Source: Thermotoga caldifontis AZM44c09 (GTDB taxonomy: Bacteria; Thermotogota; Thermotogae; Thermotogales; DSM-5069). From it: 64,000 nucleotides of DNA. The stretch is taken from positions 1,674,001 through 1,738,000 of the forward strand of contig NZ_AP014509.1 of NCBI RefSeq assembly GCF_000828655.1. The letters are read 5' to 3'. This document shows positions 7,918 through 16,379 of the stretch, piece by piece (the stretch's first letter is position 1; each line of letters opens with the position of its first letter). A program made the position numbers and the translations under genes. The notes below the pieces were generated by a model, which was not told the origin of the DNA, ran no database searches, and worked only from the letters and a program-made list of their open reading frames with translations.

Positions 7918-8314
7918 CTTTTTTTATCGTTTCCCTCTCCTCACCCGCGTAAGGTAGAAGTTCAGAGTAGAATATGATGCTATCCTTCTCGACCTCCACG
8001 GCAAGATGCAGACCTTCTTTAAGATCCACTCGTTTCATCTTCGCCATGGTTGGAAATATGGACATGTTCGCATAACTTTTCAAATAGCCTGCCACTTCCT
8101 CCGAAACCCAGCTGTCGATAGAAGAACTTCGCTGAGAAACCTCGCCTATCAGCTTTTTGAATATCTCCTGATGCTCCCTTTCCTGCTGTGCCAGGTTCTG
8201 AAACAACTTCTTCGAAGACTCTTCCGTCTGCACCGTGGCGAGATTCGTGTAGAAGGCATAGCCTTCCGCTTCGATGTTCAAAGCGATGGAAAGGATTTCC
8301 GCAAGGCTCACCAT
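7862..8314 (-). CDS. Ferritin-like/rubrerythrin-type diiron protein
   Basis: A 150-residue four-helix-bundle protein with two paired carboxylate motifs: EAEGYAF near residue 14 with EREH near 44, and EVEKDSI near 107 with EEKRH near 136. This spacing matches the erythrin/ferritin-like superfamily that binds two iron ions and in anaerobes usually handles peroxide or iron. There is no C-terminal rubredoxin domain, so it is not a full rubrerythrin. I chose ATG 8314, eight bases behind GAGGAGGG; the longer frame begins inside that ribosome site. It is the last gene of the hutU-oadB-korD-korA run and could protect the oxygen-sensitive oxidoreductase, which is inference from position. Confidence 0.8.
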   Translation of the reverse strand: MVSLAEILSIALNIEAEGYAFYTNLATVQTEESSKKLFQNLAQQEREHQEIFKKLIGEVSQRSSSIDSWVSEEVAGYLKSYANMSIFPTMAKMKRVDLKEGLHLAVEVEKDSIIFYSELLPYAGEERETIKKVISEEKRHLMDLLALLSQ

Positions 8315-8328
8315 GGGATCGACCCTCC

Positions 8329-9489
8329 TCAAAGTTCCTTCAGTGCCAGATGGAGTTCGTTGATACCGTCCAGAATTTCCTCAGGCGTTATCAGTACACC
8401 TCCGACCTTGGTTACGAGCTTGACCTTCAGGTTCTTCTTCGTCAGGCTGAGCACTTCCTTGGCGTACTGACCGAGGTTCATCTCGGCGAACAACACCGCC
8501 TCGACACGACCGAGCAATTCCTTGAGCCTCGTGGCAGGCACGGGCCATATGCTTATGGGTCTGAACAGGCCAACTTTCACCTTGCTGTTTCTCGCGATCT
8601 TCACCGCCCTGATCGCACTCCTTGCCACGGACCCGTACGCAACCACCAGAATTTCTGCGTCGTCCGTCATGTACTCGTCGTACATGGCGATCTCGTCGGC
8701 GTGCAACCTGATCTTGTTCGATAGCCTCCTCACAAGCTTGTCGCTCACTTCGAAGCTGGACTGCGGAAAACCGGATTCATCGTGAACCAACCCCGAAACG
8801 TGGAACCGGGCCTTTCCCATTTCAACCAGCGGTACTGGGGTTGGCTCGCCAAAGTCTTTTTCGACGAATGGAGTGTATATTTCCTCTTCTTCGAGCTGTT
8901 CCTCCTGGAGTCTCGGCACAATGGTGATTTCTTTCTCGTCTGGTAGCTCAAAAGTTTCGCGCATGTGTCCCAGCACCTCGTCCATCAGAAAGATCACCGG
9001 TGTTCTGTACTTTTCGGCGTAGTTGAAAGCCGTTATGATCAAGCGGTACGTTTCTCCGACGCTCCACGGATAAAGAGCTATGATTTCATGATCACCGTGT
9101 GTACCCCAGCGCGCCTGCATGATGTCTCCCTGCGCCGGTTGAGTGGGAAGACCTGTGGATGGACCTCCACGCATCACGTTCACGAAGACGCACGGTGTCT
9201 CGGTCATCACGGCATAGCCTATAGCTTCCTGCATCAGGCTGAAGCCAGGCCCACTCGTGGCCGTCATGGATTTAACACCTGCAAGAGAAGCACCGATGAT
9301 CGCCGCCGCGCTGGCTATTTCATCTTCCATCTGTATGAAAACACCTCCAACCTTTGGAAGCTCCCGCGCCATGACCTCGGCGATCTCGGAAGAAGGAGTG
9401 ATTGGATAGCCAGCGTAGAAACGACAACCTGCCCTTATGGCACCCAAAGCACACGCTTCGTTTCCCTGCATCAACACTCGTTCAGCCAT
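8329..9489 (-). CDS. korA: 2-oxoacid:ferredoxin oxidoreductase alpha subunit (KorA-like)
   Basis: Alpha subunit of a 2-oxoacid:ferredoxin oxidoreductase of the KorABCD or VorABCD type, which oxidatively decarboxylates 2-oxoacids to acyl-CoA while reducing ferredoxin. The 386-residue protein begins with GNEACALGAIRAGCRFYAGYPITPSSEI and has the ATSGPGFSLMQEAIGYA motif near residue 80, both typical of this subunit. The C-terminal transketolase-like domain is present. The start ATG follows AGGGGAGTG and overlaps the end of korD by eight bases. The TPP-binding beta subunit and the gamma subunit, needed for an active enzyme, are not adjacent: the next gene is a ferritin-like protein. Confidence 0.88.
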   Translation of the reverse strand: MAERVLMQGNEACALGAIRAGCRFYAGYPITPSSEIAEVMARELPKVGGVFIQMEDEIASAAAIIGASLAGVKSMTATSGPGFSLMQEAIGYAVMTETPCVFVNVMRGGPSTGLPTQPAQGDIMQARWGTHGDHEIIALYPWSVGETYRLIITAFNYAEKYRTPVIFLMDEVLGHMRETFELPDEKEITIVPRLQEEQLEEEEIYTPFVEKDFGEPTPVPLVEMGKARFHVSGLVHDESGFPQSSFEVSDKLVRRLSNKIRLHADEIAMYDEYMTDDAEILVVAYGSVARSAIRAVKIARNSKVKVGLFRPISIWPVPATRLKELLGRVEAVLFAEMNLGQYAKEVLSLTKKNLKVKLVTKVGGVLITPEEILDGINELHLALKEL

Positions 9490-9709
9490 TTTCAACACTC
9501 CCCTGGACTGCCTCAAGTTGTTTGACTGCTATTGCGAAATCAGGACAGAGGTTTTCACACATCAGACAGCCTATACACTTACTACGGTCCGCGACAACTG
9601 GCTTGAGCAGTTCGTCCTTGGAAAGGGCACCAGTTGGACAGAACGCGTAACAGATCCCACACCTCTTGCACCATTCGTAGTTTATGTATATATCGTACTG
9701 CTTTTTCAC
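9482..9709 (-). CDS. korD: 2x[4Fe-4S] ferredoxin-type delta subunit (KorD-like)
   Basis: A 75-residue ferredoxin with two complete cluster motifs, CKRCGICYAFCP and CIGCLMCENLCP, so it should carry two [4Fe-4S] clusters. Genes of this type directly precede korA and encode the delta subunit of four-subunit 2-oxoacid oxidoreductases, passing electrons to soluble ferredoxin. It overlaps korA by eight bases and starts 13 bases after the Na+-decarboxylase subunit gene. Position and size support the KorD assignment; a free ferredoxin is the alternative. Confidence 0.85.
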   Translation of the reverse strand: MKKQYDIYINYEWCKRCGICYAFCPTGALSKDELLKPVVADRSKCIGCLMCENLCPDFAIAVKQLEAVQGSVENG

Positions 9710-9722
9710 AGCACACGCCTCC

Positions 9723-10841
9723 TCACTTGAGCAACGTCAAAAAGACACCTGCGGCAACCGCCGAGCTGATCACTCCCGCCACGTTCGGACTCATCGCGTG
9801 CATGAGTATGAAGTTCGTCGGATCAACTTCGCTCGCGAGCTTCTGCGCCACCCTCGCGGAGTTTGGGACCGCAGACACGCCTGCCGCACCGATCAGCGGA
9901 TTGATCTTCTCCTTCAAGAAGAGATTCATGAACTTGGCGAACAGGATGCCGCCCGCGAGTGAGCAGACAAAAGCGAAGGCTCCGAGACCGAATATTTTCA
10001 GACTCTCCGGTTTGAGGAACACGTCCGCACGTGCGGAAGCTCCAACGCACACCATGAGTATGATCGTCACGGTGTCGAGTATGAACCTGCTCGCGGCCTC
10101 CACGAGCCTTTTGACGTTCCCAACTTCTCTCAGAAGGTTACCGAGCATCAACATGCCCACAAGCGGTAACGACTGAGGCACCAAGGCGGCCGAAACGATC
10201 GTGACCAGAATGGGGAACATGATCCTTTCGAGCTTTGAAACTTTTCTCGGTGGTCCCATCCTGATCATCCGTTCCTTCTTCGTGGTCAACAATTTGGAGA
10301 CCGGAGGTTGCAAAATGGGGATCAACGCTATGTAAGAATACGCGGCTATGGCCACTGCTGAGAGTATTTCCGGAGAAAAACGGCTCGCGACATAGATCGT
10401 GGTGGGACCGTCCGCACCTCCGATCACACCTATGGTCGCAGCCTGTTTCAACGTGAAACCCATCGCCCGTGCGAGCATGAAGGTGGTGAATATTCCTATC
10501 TGTGCCGCCCCTCCGAGGAAGATCGTTATAGGGTAAGAGAGCATGAAAGAGAAATCGGTGAGGGCACCTATCCCTAAGAATATTAACGGAGGATAGATAC
10601 CCTTGATCACACCGTAACTCAGATACCACAGAAGGCCACCCTCATCCAGAATCTGGGTGAGCTGGGGTGGAATGTTTCCGAGTACTATGCCGAAAGCTAT
10701 CGGTACCAGTAGCAAAGGCTCGGCATCCTTTTTCACAGCAACGTAGAGCAGAGCGGCAGCCACGCCGAACATTATGAGGTTTCCAACCGTGAAATGTGAA
10801 AAAGCCGTTTGTTGCAACATCTGCAGAATACCTTGTATCAT
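9723..10841 (-). CDS. oadB: Na+-translocating decarboxylase beta subunit
   Basis: Integral membrane beta subunit of the sodium-pumping decarboxylases (oxaloacetate, methylmalonyl-CoA or glutaconyl-CoA), which converts carboxybiotin decarboxylation into a Na+ gradient. The 372-residue protein has about nine hydrophobic segments. It contains the family hallmark GGADGPTTIYVASR near residue 145 and the second-half sequence GAAGVSAVPNSARVAQ near 325. ATG 10841 sits eight bases behind AGGAGG; a GTG one codon upstream is possible. No alpha (carboxyltransferase), biotin carrier or gamma gene is nearby, so the substrate cannot be fixed. It lies between hutU and korDA in one compact run. Confidence 0.92.
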   Translation of the reverse strand: MIQGILQMLQQTAFSHFTVGNLIMFGVAAALLYVAVKKDAEPLLLVPIAFGIVLGNIPPQLTQILDEGGLLWYLSYGVIKGIYPPLIFLGIGALTDFSFMLSYPITIFLGGAAQIGIFTTFMLARAMGFTLKQAATIGVIGGADGPTTIYVASRFSPEILSAVAIAAYSYIALIPILQPPVSKLLTTKKERMIRMGPPRKVSKLERIMFPILVTIVSAALVPQSLPLVGMLMLGNLLREVGNVKRLVEAASRFILDTVTIILMVCVGASARADVFLKPESLKIFGLGAFAFVCSLAGGILFAKFMNLFLKEKINPLIGAAGVSAVPNSARVAQKLASEVDPTNFILMHAMSPNVAGVISSAVAAGVFLTLLK

Positions 10842-10868
10842 CACACAGACCTCCTAAGCTCGACCGTT

Positions 10869-12533
10869 TCATTCCATCATTGGATACCTTAAGCCTTTCT
10901 TCTTTGCCGTTTCCAAGGCGATATCGTAACCCGCGTCGAGATGCCTTATGACCCCAATGCCCGAATCGTTAGTGAGCACTCTCTCGAGCTTCTGGCGCGC
11001 CAGATCAGTGCCATCGGCAACGATGACCATACCCGCATGGATAGAATAACCTATCCCAACTCCACCACCGTGGTGAACACTCACCCAAGTTGCGCCGCTG
11101 GCGGTGTTGAGCAAGGCGTTCAGGATGGGCCAATCGGCGATCGCATCGCTGCCATCTTTCATCGCTTCCGTCTCCCTGTAAGGCGACGCCACAGAACCTG
11201 TATCGTGGTGGTCTCTACCTATCACGATGGGGGCCTTGAGTTCTCCCTTCCTCACCATCTCGTTCATGGCGAGTCCCATGAGCGTCCTCTGACCCTGACC
11301 GAGCCAGCATATCCTTGCCGGAAGTCCCTGCCACTTGACTTTCTTCTCGGCCATCTCTATCCACTTACGCAGGTGTTCGTCTTCCGGGAACAGCTCAAGA
11401 ACCTTTCTGTCGGTCGCATAGATATCCTGAGGATCGCCGGAAAGGGCAACCCACCTGAAAGGACCGCTACCCTGCGCAAAGAGATCTCTTATGTACTCGG
11501 GAACATAGCCCGGTATTTCGAAGGCATCTTTGACGCCGTGTTCGTAAGCGAGTCTTCTGATGTTGTTCCCATATTCGAAAACCTTTGCACCCTGCCTCTT
11601 CATCTCCAAGATTGCGTTCACGTGTTCGACCACAGATTCATAGACTCTCTTCAGGTACTCCTGCGGATCCTTCCTTCTCAACTCCGCGGCCTCTTCGACA
11701 CTCAAACCCTTGGGGATGTAACCGTTCAGCGGATCGTGTGCCGCCGTCTGGTCTGTCACGACGTCTGGGATGATCCCCATCTTCACGAGTTTTGGATGAA
11801 CCTCGGCCGCGTTCGCGAGCAACGCGACGGAGAGCGGTTTACCAGCCCTGATCGCCTCTTTAACGAGTCTCAAAGCTTCGTCGAGATCGTCCGTCCAGGT
11901 ATCGAGGTATCCGGTGTTCAATCTTCTATCTATCATTCTCTTGTCAACCTCAACTGCGAGCACAACACCATCGTTCATGGTAACGGCCAATGGCTGCGCG
12001 CCACCCATCTCGCCGAGTCCTGCCGTCAAAACGAACCTTCCTCTCAGCGTTCCGTTAAAGTATTTTTTGGCCACCGCATAAAAAGTTTCGTAGGTGCCCT
12101 GCAGTATTCCCTGCGTTCCGATGTAGATCCAACTGCCGGCCGTCATCTGCCCGTACATTATCAGACCGCGCTCTTCGAGTTCTCTGAAATATTCCCACGT
12201 GGCCCATTTCGGCACCAGGAGTGAGTTGGCTATCAGAACCCTGGGTGCCCACTCGTGCGTTTTGAAAACCGCCACCGGTTTTCCACTCTGAACCAGCAAC
12301 GTTTCATCGTTCTCGAGCTTCTTCAAAGTTTCCACTATTTTGTAGAAACATTCCCAGTTGCGCGCGGCCTTTCCCGTTCCGCCGTAAACGATCAGATTCG
12401 CTGGATCCTTCGCCACTTCCGGGTCTAAGTTGTTCATCAGCATACGCATGGCTGCCTCTGTTTGCCAGCTCTTACACGTCAAGGTTGTGCCCCTCGGTGC
12501 TCTGATGACGATCCCTTTTGAAATGGTCTCCAT
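10869..12533 (-). CDS. hutU: Urocanate hydratase
   Basis: Urocanate hydratase adds water to urocanate to form imidazolone propionate, the second step of histidine degradation, using tightly bound NAD+. The 554-residue length is normal. Visible motifs include [11 protein letters not shown] near residue 54, [19 protein letters not shown] near 170, the [14 protein letters not shown] loop and [16 protein letters not shown] near 440. It ends with the conserved [13 protein letters not shown] region. The ATG at 12533 is nine bases behind GGAGG. It heads the hutU-oadB-korD-korA-ferritin run under a clear promoter. hutH, hutI and the formimidoylglutamate step are not in the window. Confidence 0.95.
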   Translation of the reverse strand: METISKGIVIRAPRGTTLTCKSWQTEAAMRMLMNNLDPEVAKDPANLIVYGGTGKAARNWECFYKIVETLKKLENDETLLVQSGKPVAVFKTHEWAPRVLIANSLLVPKWATWEYFRELEERGLIMYGQMTAGSWIYIGTQGILQGTYETFYAVAKKYFNGTLRGRFVLTAGLGEMGGAQPLAVTMNDGVVLAVEVDKRMIDRRLNTGYLDTWTDDLDEALRLVKEAIRAGKPLSVALLANAAEVHPKLVKMGIIPDVVTDQTAAHDPLNGYIPKGLSVEEAAELRRKDPQEYLKRVYESVVEHVNAILEMKRQGAKVFEYGNNIRRLAYEHGVKDAFEIPGYVPEYIRDLFAQGSGPFRWVALSGDPQDIYATDRKVLELFPEDEHLRKWIEMAEKKVKWQGLPARICWLGQGQRTLMGLAMNEMVRKGELKAPIVIGRDHHDTGSVASPYRETEAMKDGSDAIADWPILNALLNTASGATWVSVHHGGGVGIGYSIHAGMVIVADGTDLARQKLERVLTNDSGIGVIRHLDAGYDIALETAKKKGLRYPMME

Positions 12534-12535
12534 CT

Positions 12536-12564
12536 TTGTCAACCTCCTTCACTTTGGTATTGTA
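12536..12564 (+). promoter_or_regulatory. Promoter of the fumarase-MCP genes
   Basis: TTGTCA at 12536-12541 and TATTGT at 12559-12564 are 17 bases apart, and the -10 is preceded by TGG, an extended form. It lies about 40 bases before the fumarase alpha ATG and overlaps the first bases of the hutU leader and the hutU -10 on the other strand. It is weaker than consensus and inferred only. Confidence 0.5.
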
Positions 12565-12588
12565 TCATTTAGGTTGATGCAGTCCAAA
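12560..12588 (-). promoter_or_regulatory. Promoter of the hutU operon
   Basis: On the minus strand TTGGAC (12583-12588) and TACAAT (12560-12565) are separated by 17 bases, a good sigma-A promoter 27 bases ahead of the hutU ATG. Its -10 overlaps that of the divergent fumarase promoter, so both polymerases could not bind at once. Confidence 0.7.
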
Positions 12589-12604
12589 ACAGAGGTGAGC
12601 GTGG

Positions 12605-13453
12605 ATGAAACCATCGCTGGTGAGCCACGAGGAAGTGGTGGAAAGGATTTCCCGTAAGTTAATCGAGGCGAACAACACCTTACGGCAAGAGATCTTGCAA
12701 CAACTTCTGTCCTACGATGGCCCTTTCTCCGACGTGCTGCGTCGAAACGCTGAAGTGGCAAAGAGCAAAGATCTTCCACTCTGCCAGGACACTGGCTTCG
12801 TCGAATTCTTCATCTTCACACCTCCGAACGTGGTTTTTGAAAAACCGATTCAAGAGATCTGTGACGAGGCTGTTTTCAAGGCTTACTCTTCTAAGCCCTA
12901 TCGCTTTTCCATCGTGAGCGATCCACTTTACCAGCGCAAAAACACCCAAACCAATACTCCCTCGATCTGTCACATATTTCACTGGAACCAAGAAAAAGTA
13001 CAGATAAGATTCCTGATCAAAGGCGGAGGCAGTGAGAATTTGACAACGCTCTTCATGCTTTCTCCCACCAGTACTGAGGAAGAATTCATCGACAAGTTGA
13101 TCGCCCACGTGTGCTTGCACGGTTCGAAGAGTTGCCCTCCTTTGAGGATAGGTGTCGGCATCGGCGGTAGTGCGGATAAGGCTCTGTTACTTTCAAAACT
13201 TGCACTCACATACGCTTTTGATGAAGAGATCCCCTATCCGCGCTACGTTGAACTCGAGGAAAAGGCCTTGAAAAAACTCAACGAGTTGAAAATAGGATTT
13301 CAAGGTCTCGGAATTGGATCAACCGCTTTCTCAGTACGGATTTTGCACTTTCCGGTTCACATAGCGAATCTTCCTGTTGCTGTCTCGTTCGATTGCTATC
13401 TTTCAAGAATGGGAGTGGTGGAATTTGAACCTGTTAGAATTGAAAGTTGGTGA
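12605..13453 (+). CDS. Class I fumarate hydratase, alpha subunit
   Basis: Catalytic subunit of a two-subunit, iron-sulfur, class I fumarase, which interconverts fumarate and L-malate; L-tartrate dehydratase is the main alternative in the family. The 282-residue protein has the three cysteines expected to hold the [4Fe-4S] cluster: LCQDTG (C60), SCPPLRIGVGIGG (C177) and SFDCYL (C264). The substrate-region motif KGGGSEN is near 139. Its length is typical for the alpha subunit of split enzymes. The gene overlaps the beta subunit by 29 bases and is divergent from hutU with overlapping promoters. Confidence 0.85.
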   Translation: MKPSLVSHEEVVERISRKLIEANNTLRQEILQQLLSYDGPFSDVLRRNAEVAKSKDLPLCQDTGFVEFFIFTPPNVVFEKPIQEICDEAVFKAYSSKPYRFSIVSDPLYQRKNTQTNTPSICHIFHWNQEKVQIRFLIKGGGSENLTTLFMLSPTSTEEEFIDKLIAHVCLHGSKSCPPLRIGVGIGGSADKALLLSKLALTYAFDEEIPYPRYVELEEKALKKLNELKIGFQGLGIGSTAFSVRILHFPVHIANLPVAVSFDCYLSRMGVVEFEPVRIESW

Positions 13454-13946
13454 ACGTATCGAATACACGGGTGCCATGATCGTGATGAGGGACGCCGCTC
13501 AAAGGAGGATCCAAAAGTTACTCAAAGAAGGTTCAAGTTTACCTGTGGATTTACAGGGAACGATCGTTTTCTACGCAGGGCCGACGAGAGTCGTCGATGG
13601 GAGGTTCGCCATAGGCCCCACCACGAGTGAGCGAATGGACAAGTATTTGAAAATGCTCTTTGAACTCGGGGTGATGGCCACGGTGGGAAAAGGAAAAAGG
13701 AGTGACATGGCAAAGGAGCTTTGCAGAGAATACCGAAGAATTTACTTCGTCGCACCGAGTGGTGCGGCGGCTGCACTCGCAGAACACGTTGAAAGTATAA
13801 AATTGCTGGCTTTCGAAGACCTTGGCACCGAGGCGATGTACGAGATCTGGGTGAAGAACTTTCCACTGATAGTCGCCATCGACAGCGCTGGAAACGATAT
13901 CTTTATCTTTTCACAAACTCTTCCGAATGGAGGTAGGAACGCATGA
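13425..13946 (+). CDS. Class I fumarate hydratase, beta subunit
   Basis: The 173-residue beta subunit, equivalent to the C-terminal part of single-chain class I fumarases. The order of motifs is as expected: [20 protein letters not shown] near residue 12, FYAGPTR near 50, GPTTSERMD near 65, and the conserved GKGKRS and [10 protein letters not shown] regions. I placed the start at TTG 13425, nine bases behind GGAG and inside the end of the alpha gene in another frame. A longer frame begins at 13377 but has no ribosome site. The stop overlaps the chemoreceptor start as ATGA. Together with the alpha subunit it should form the active dehydratase. Confidence 0.85.
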   Translation: MNLLELKVGERIEYTGAMIVMRDAAQRRIQKLLKEGSSLPVDLQGTIVFYAGPTRVVDGRFAIGPTTSERMDKYLKMLFELGVMATVGKGKRSDMAKELCREYRRIYFVAPSGAAAALAEHVESIKLLAFEDLGTEAMYEIWVKNFPLIVAIDSAGNDIFIFSQTLPNGGRNA

Positions 13947-15418
13947 AACTCGTGTGGGCAACAGTTGCTGCAGTCGGTGCGGTTTCGACGGTGCTGGCCT
14001 TTCCATTTTCAAAACTCGTCACAGTTTGCTGCATTGTACTTCTGGCGCTGGGCTTACTCTCACCACGCGGAAAGAAACAGGGAATCGTTGAACATGGAGA
14101 AAAAGGTGAAAAACTCTTCGAAGAGATATTCTTGTCGGCGAACATGCTGAAAGAAGACGCGCAGGAACTGAGCGAAGTTTCCAACCAGGCTCAAACCATG
14201 TCGGTGGATCTGTCTGAACAATCGAAAAAGATATCCCAGCTGATCCAATCCCTTACGGCAGCACTGGAGGAGACTTCTTCAAGCACGAGCGAGATCGCCA
14301 GGACCGCAAGGGTCGTTGGAGACGATGCGAGGAAAATGCGCAGCGATTTCGTTCAACTCGAGCTCGCAGTGAACGAGATACACGATGCGTTGATGAGGCT
14401 TTCACGAGATAACGTTCAGGCATCTCGTAGAGTCGATCAACTCCTCTCGTCGATGAAGAATCTCAGAGAAAGGACCGAAGCCATAGTACAGGCTGTTCAG
14501 CTCATCAGGAACATTGCAGACCAGACGAACCTCCTCGCCCTCAATGCTGCCATAGAGGCGGCACGCGCAGGCGAACATGGTCGTGGTTTTGCAGTGGTGG
14601 CAGAAGAGGTTAGAAAGCTCGCGGAACAGTCCAAGAGTTTTGCCGATTCAATTGTCGAAAACGTTCACGACGTCGAACAGGCAGTTGTGCAGTCCCTGAA
14701 AGAAAACGAGGATGTCGCTAAGATCATCAAAGAAACGGCCCAGTCCAGCCAAATCTTTGCCGAAAGGTTGGGAAGTTTCAAAAACCAGGCGAGCAGTTTC
14801 GCAAAAATACTCGAAGAAATGGTCCAGTCCATAGAGAGTCAGGTGAATTCCACCAGGGAGATCGAGCTCGCGGTGAACAGCAACACGAACACCGCATCAC
14901 AGTTGATGGAATTTGGTGCGGAAATGGAGAAGAATGCCGTCTCTCTTGAGAAAGTTGCCTCACAGCTCGCAGAGAAATCTCAAATCTTAAGGTTGAGATC
15001 TCTCAAGCTCAGAGGTCTGGCCGGTGCGAGGGTATGGATCATGGACAGGATAAAAGAACTTTCGGAACTGTTTGCGAGACCAGAGTGTCAGAATCTCGAC
15101 TGGCGTTCTTTCGAACCTGTGGCGAAACGCTTCCTCGAGGAGAAAGGCGGTATATACGAAGCTGCGTTCATAGCAGATAGCGATGGCAACTTCATCACAA
15201 CCACAGGTGCAACAGGTACGATAAAAGACAGGAATTACTTTCGCCGTTTGAAAAGCAGCAACTTGGACTGGACGATCTCCGATCCAATTCGATCTCGCGC
15301 TACCGGGAACATGGTACTCACAATCGCGTTCGCGATCCGTGAAAACGGAAAGTTCAAGGGTGTCGCCGGGGTCAACCTGAACGTCTCCAAGCTGGAAGAA
15401 CAGATAAAACTCTCGTGA
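13943..15418 (+). CDS. Methyl-accepting chemotaxis protein with C-terminal Cache-like domain
   Basis: A 491-residue chemoreceptor. Two hydrophobic segments at about residues 5-21 and 25-41 form an N-terminal membrane hairpin with almost no external loop. Methylation helices follow and then the conserved signalling tip [39 protein letters not shown] (written here only to show residues 191-229, which contact CheA and CheW). After the returning helix a globular domain at about 395-485 has Cache features: [11 protein letters not shown], then KDRNYFRRL, then GVAGVNLN. With this topology the sensor domain would be cytoplasmic. The start overlaps the fumarase beta stop (ATGA), so the receptor is translationally coupled to fumarase. 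Confidence 0.9.
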   Translation: MKLVWATVAAVGAVSTVLAFPFSKLVTVCCIVLLALGLLSPRGKKQGIVEHGEKGEKLFEEIFLSANMLKEDAQELSEVSNQAQTMSVDLSEQSKKISQLIQSLTAALEETSSSTSEIARTARVVGDDARKMRSDFVQLELAVNEIHDALMRLSRDNVQASRRVDQLLSSMKNLRERTEAIVQAVQLIRNIADQTNLLALNAAIEAARAGEHGRGFAVVAEEVRKLAEQSKSFADSIVENVHDVEQAVVQSLKENEDVAKIIKETAQSSQIFAERLGSFKNQASSFAKILEEMVQSIESQVNSTREIELAVNSNTNTASQLMEFGAEMEKNAVSLEKVASQLAEKSQILRLRSLKLRGLAGARVWIMDRIKELSELFARPECQNLDWRSFEPVAKRFLEEKGGIYEAAFIADSDGNFITTTGATGTIKDRNYFRRLKSSNLDWTISDPIRSRATGNMVLTIAFAIRENGKFKGVAGVNLNVSKLEEQIKLS

Positions 15419-15419
15419 T

Positions 15420-16379
15420 TTAACCGCAGAAGTGGCACCTGCAAAAGTGACCTGGTGAAACCTCGACGAGATCCGGCTCCACACTTTTACAGATTTCAAC
15501 TGCCCGAATGCAGCGTGTGTGGTAGACACAACCGGATGGAGGGTTCGCCGGGTTCGGTATTTCACCCTTCGGGATCGATCTGATGCGTCTACCGGTACCG
15601 AAAGAGGGAATCGAATCGAGTAAGGCCCTGGTGTAGGGGTGCGAAGCTCTTTCGAAGATATCCTCTTTCGAGCCCATTTCCATGATCTTTCCGAGATACA
15701 TCACCGCAACGTGTGTCGCCATGTGGTCGACGACAGCCAGATTGTGCGTGATGAACATGTAGGTCAGATTGAACTTCTCCCTGAGCTCTTTCAGAAGCGT
15801 GAGTACCCTCGCCTGAACAGAAACGTCCAAAGCGGACGTGGGCTCATCCAGAACCAGGAACTCCGGCCTCAGAACCAAAGCCCTCGCGATGGCGATCCTC
15901 TGCCTCTGTCCGCCCGAAAACTCGTGAGGGTATCTGAACATATGCTCTTCTCTCATACCGACTAACTCCAACATCTCCTTTATGCGAATATAGATCTCAT
16001 CAGCCCGCATCCTGAAATGGATCTTCAAACCCTCGCCGATGATGTCCTTGACAAGCTTGCGCGGGTGCAGGGAGTTGTAAGGATCCTGCTGAACGATCTG
16101 CATACGACGTCTGTAGTCGAGAAAATCCTTCTTATCGAGGTGTGTTATGTCACGACCGTCGTAAATGATCCTTCCTGAGGTTGGCTCGATAAGTTTTATG
16201 ACGGTCCTTCCAAGGGTACTCTTACCGGAACCGGACTCACCGACCACTGCAAATATCGAACCTCTCTCGATTTCAAAAGAAACATCGTTCACAGCCTTCA
16301 CGTAGATCGGTTTTGAAAAGATGGATTTTCGAATCTCAAAATACTTTTTCAGTCCCTCAACTTTGAGCAGCACTGCCAT
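15420..16379 (-). CDS. Opp/Dpp-type ABC transporter ATP-binding protein (OppF-like)
   Basis: ATPase subunit of an oligopeptide- or oligosaccharide-type ABC importer. The 319-residue protein has Walker A GESGSGKST near residue 43, Q-loop QQDPYNSLHP, signature FSGGQRQR, Walker B LVLDEPTSALD and the H-loop ITHNLAV. A C-terminal OppF-type extension has four cysteines (GCVYHTRC...EIC...HFC) that in relatives can bind a [4Fe-4S] cluster. ATG 16379 follows GGGGGAT and overlaps the end of the partner ATPase gene by 23 bases. It is the last gene of the SBP-B-C-D-F operon. Its convergent neighbour, the chemoreceptor, stops one base away and no terminator is visible. Confidence 0.92.
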   Translation of the reverse strand: MAVLLKVEGLKKYFEIRKSIFSKPIYVKAVNDVSFEIERGSIFAVVGESGSGKSTLGRTVIKLIEPTSGRIIYDGRDITHLDKKDFLDYRRRMQIVQQDPYNSLHPRKLVKDIIGEGLKIHFRMRADEIYIRIKEMLELVGMREEHMFRYPHEFSGGQRQRIAIARALVLRPEFLVLDEPTSALDVSVQARVLTLLKELREKFNLTYMFITHNLAVVDHMATHVAVMYLGKIMEMGSKEDIFERASHPYTRALLDSIPSFGTGRRIRSIPKGEIPNPANPPSGCVYHTRCIRAVEICKSVEPDLVEVSPGHFCRCHFCG

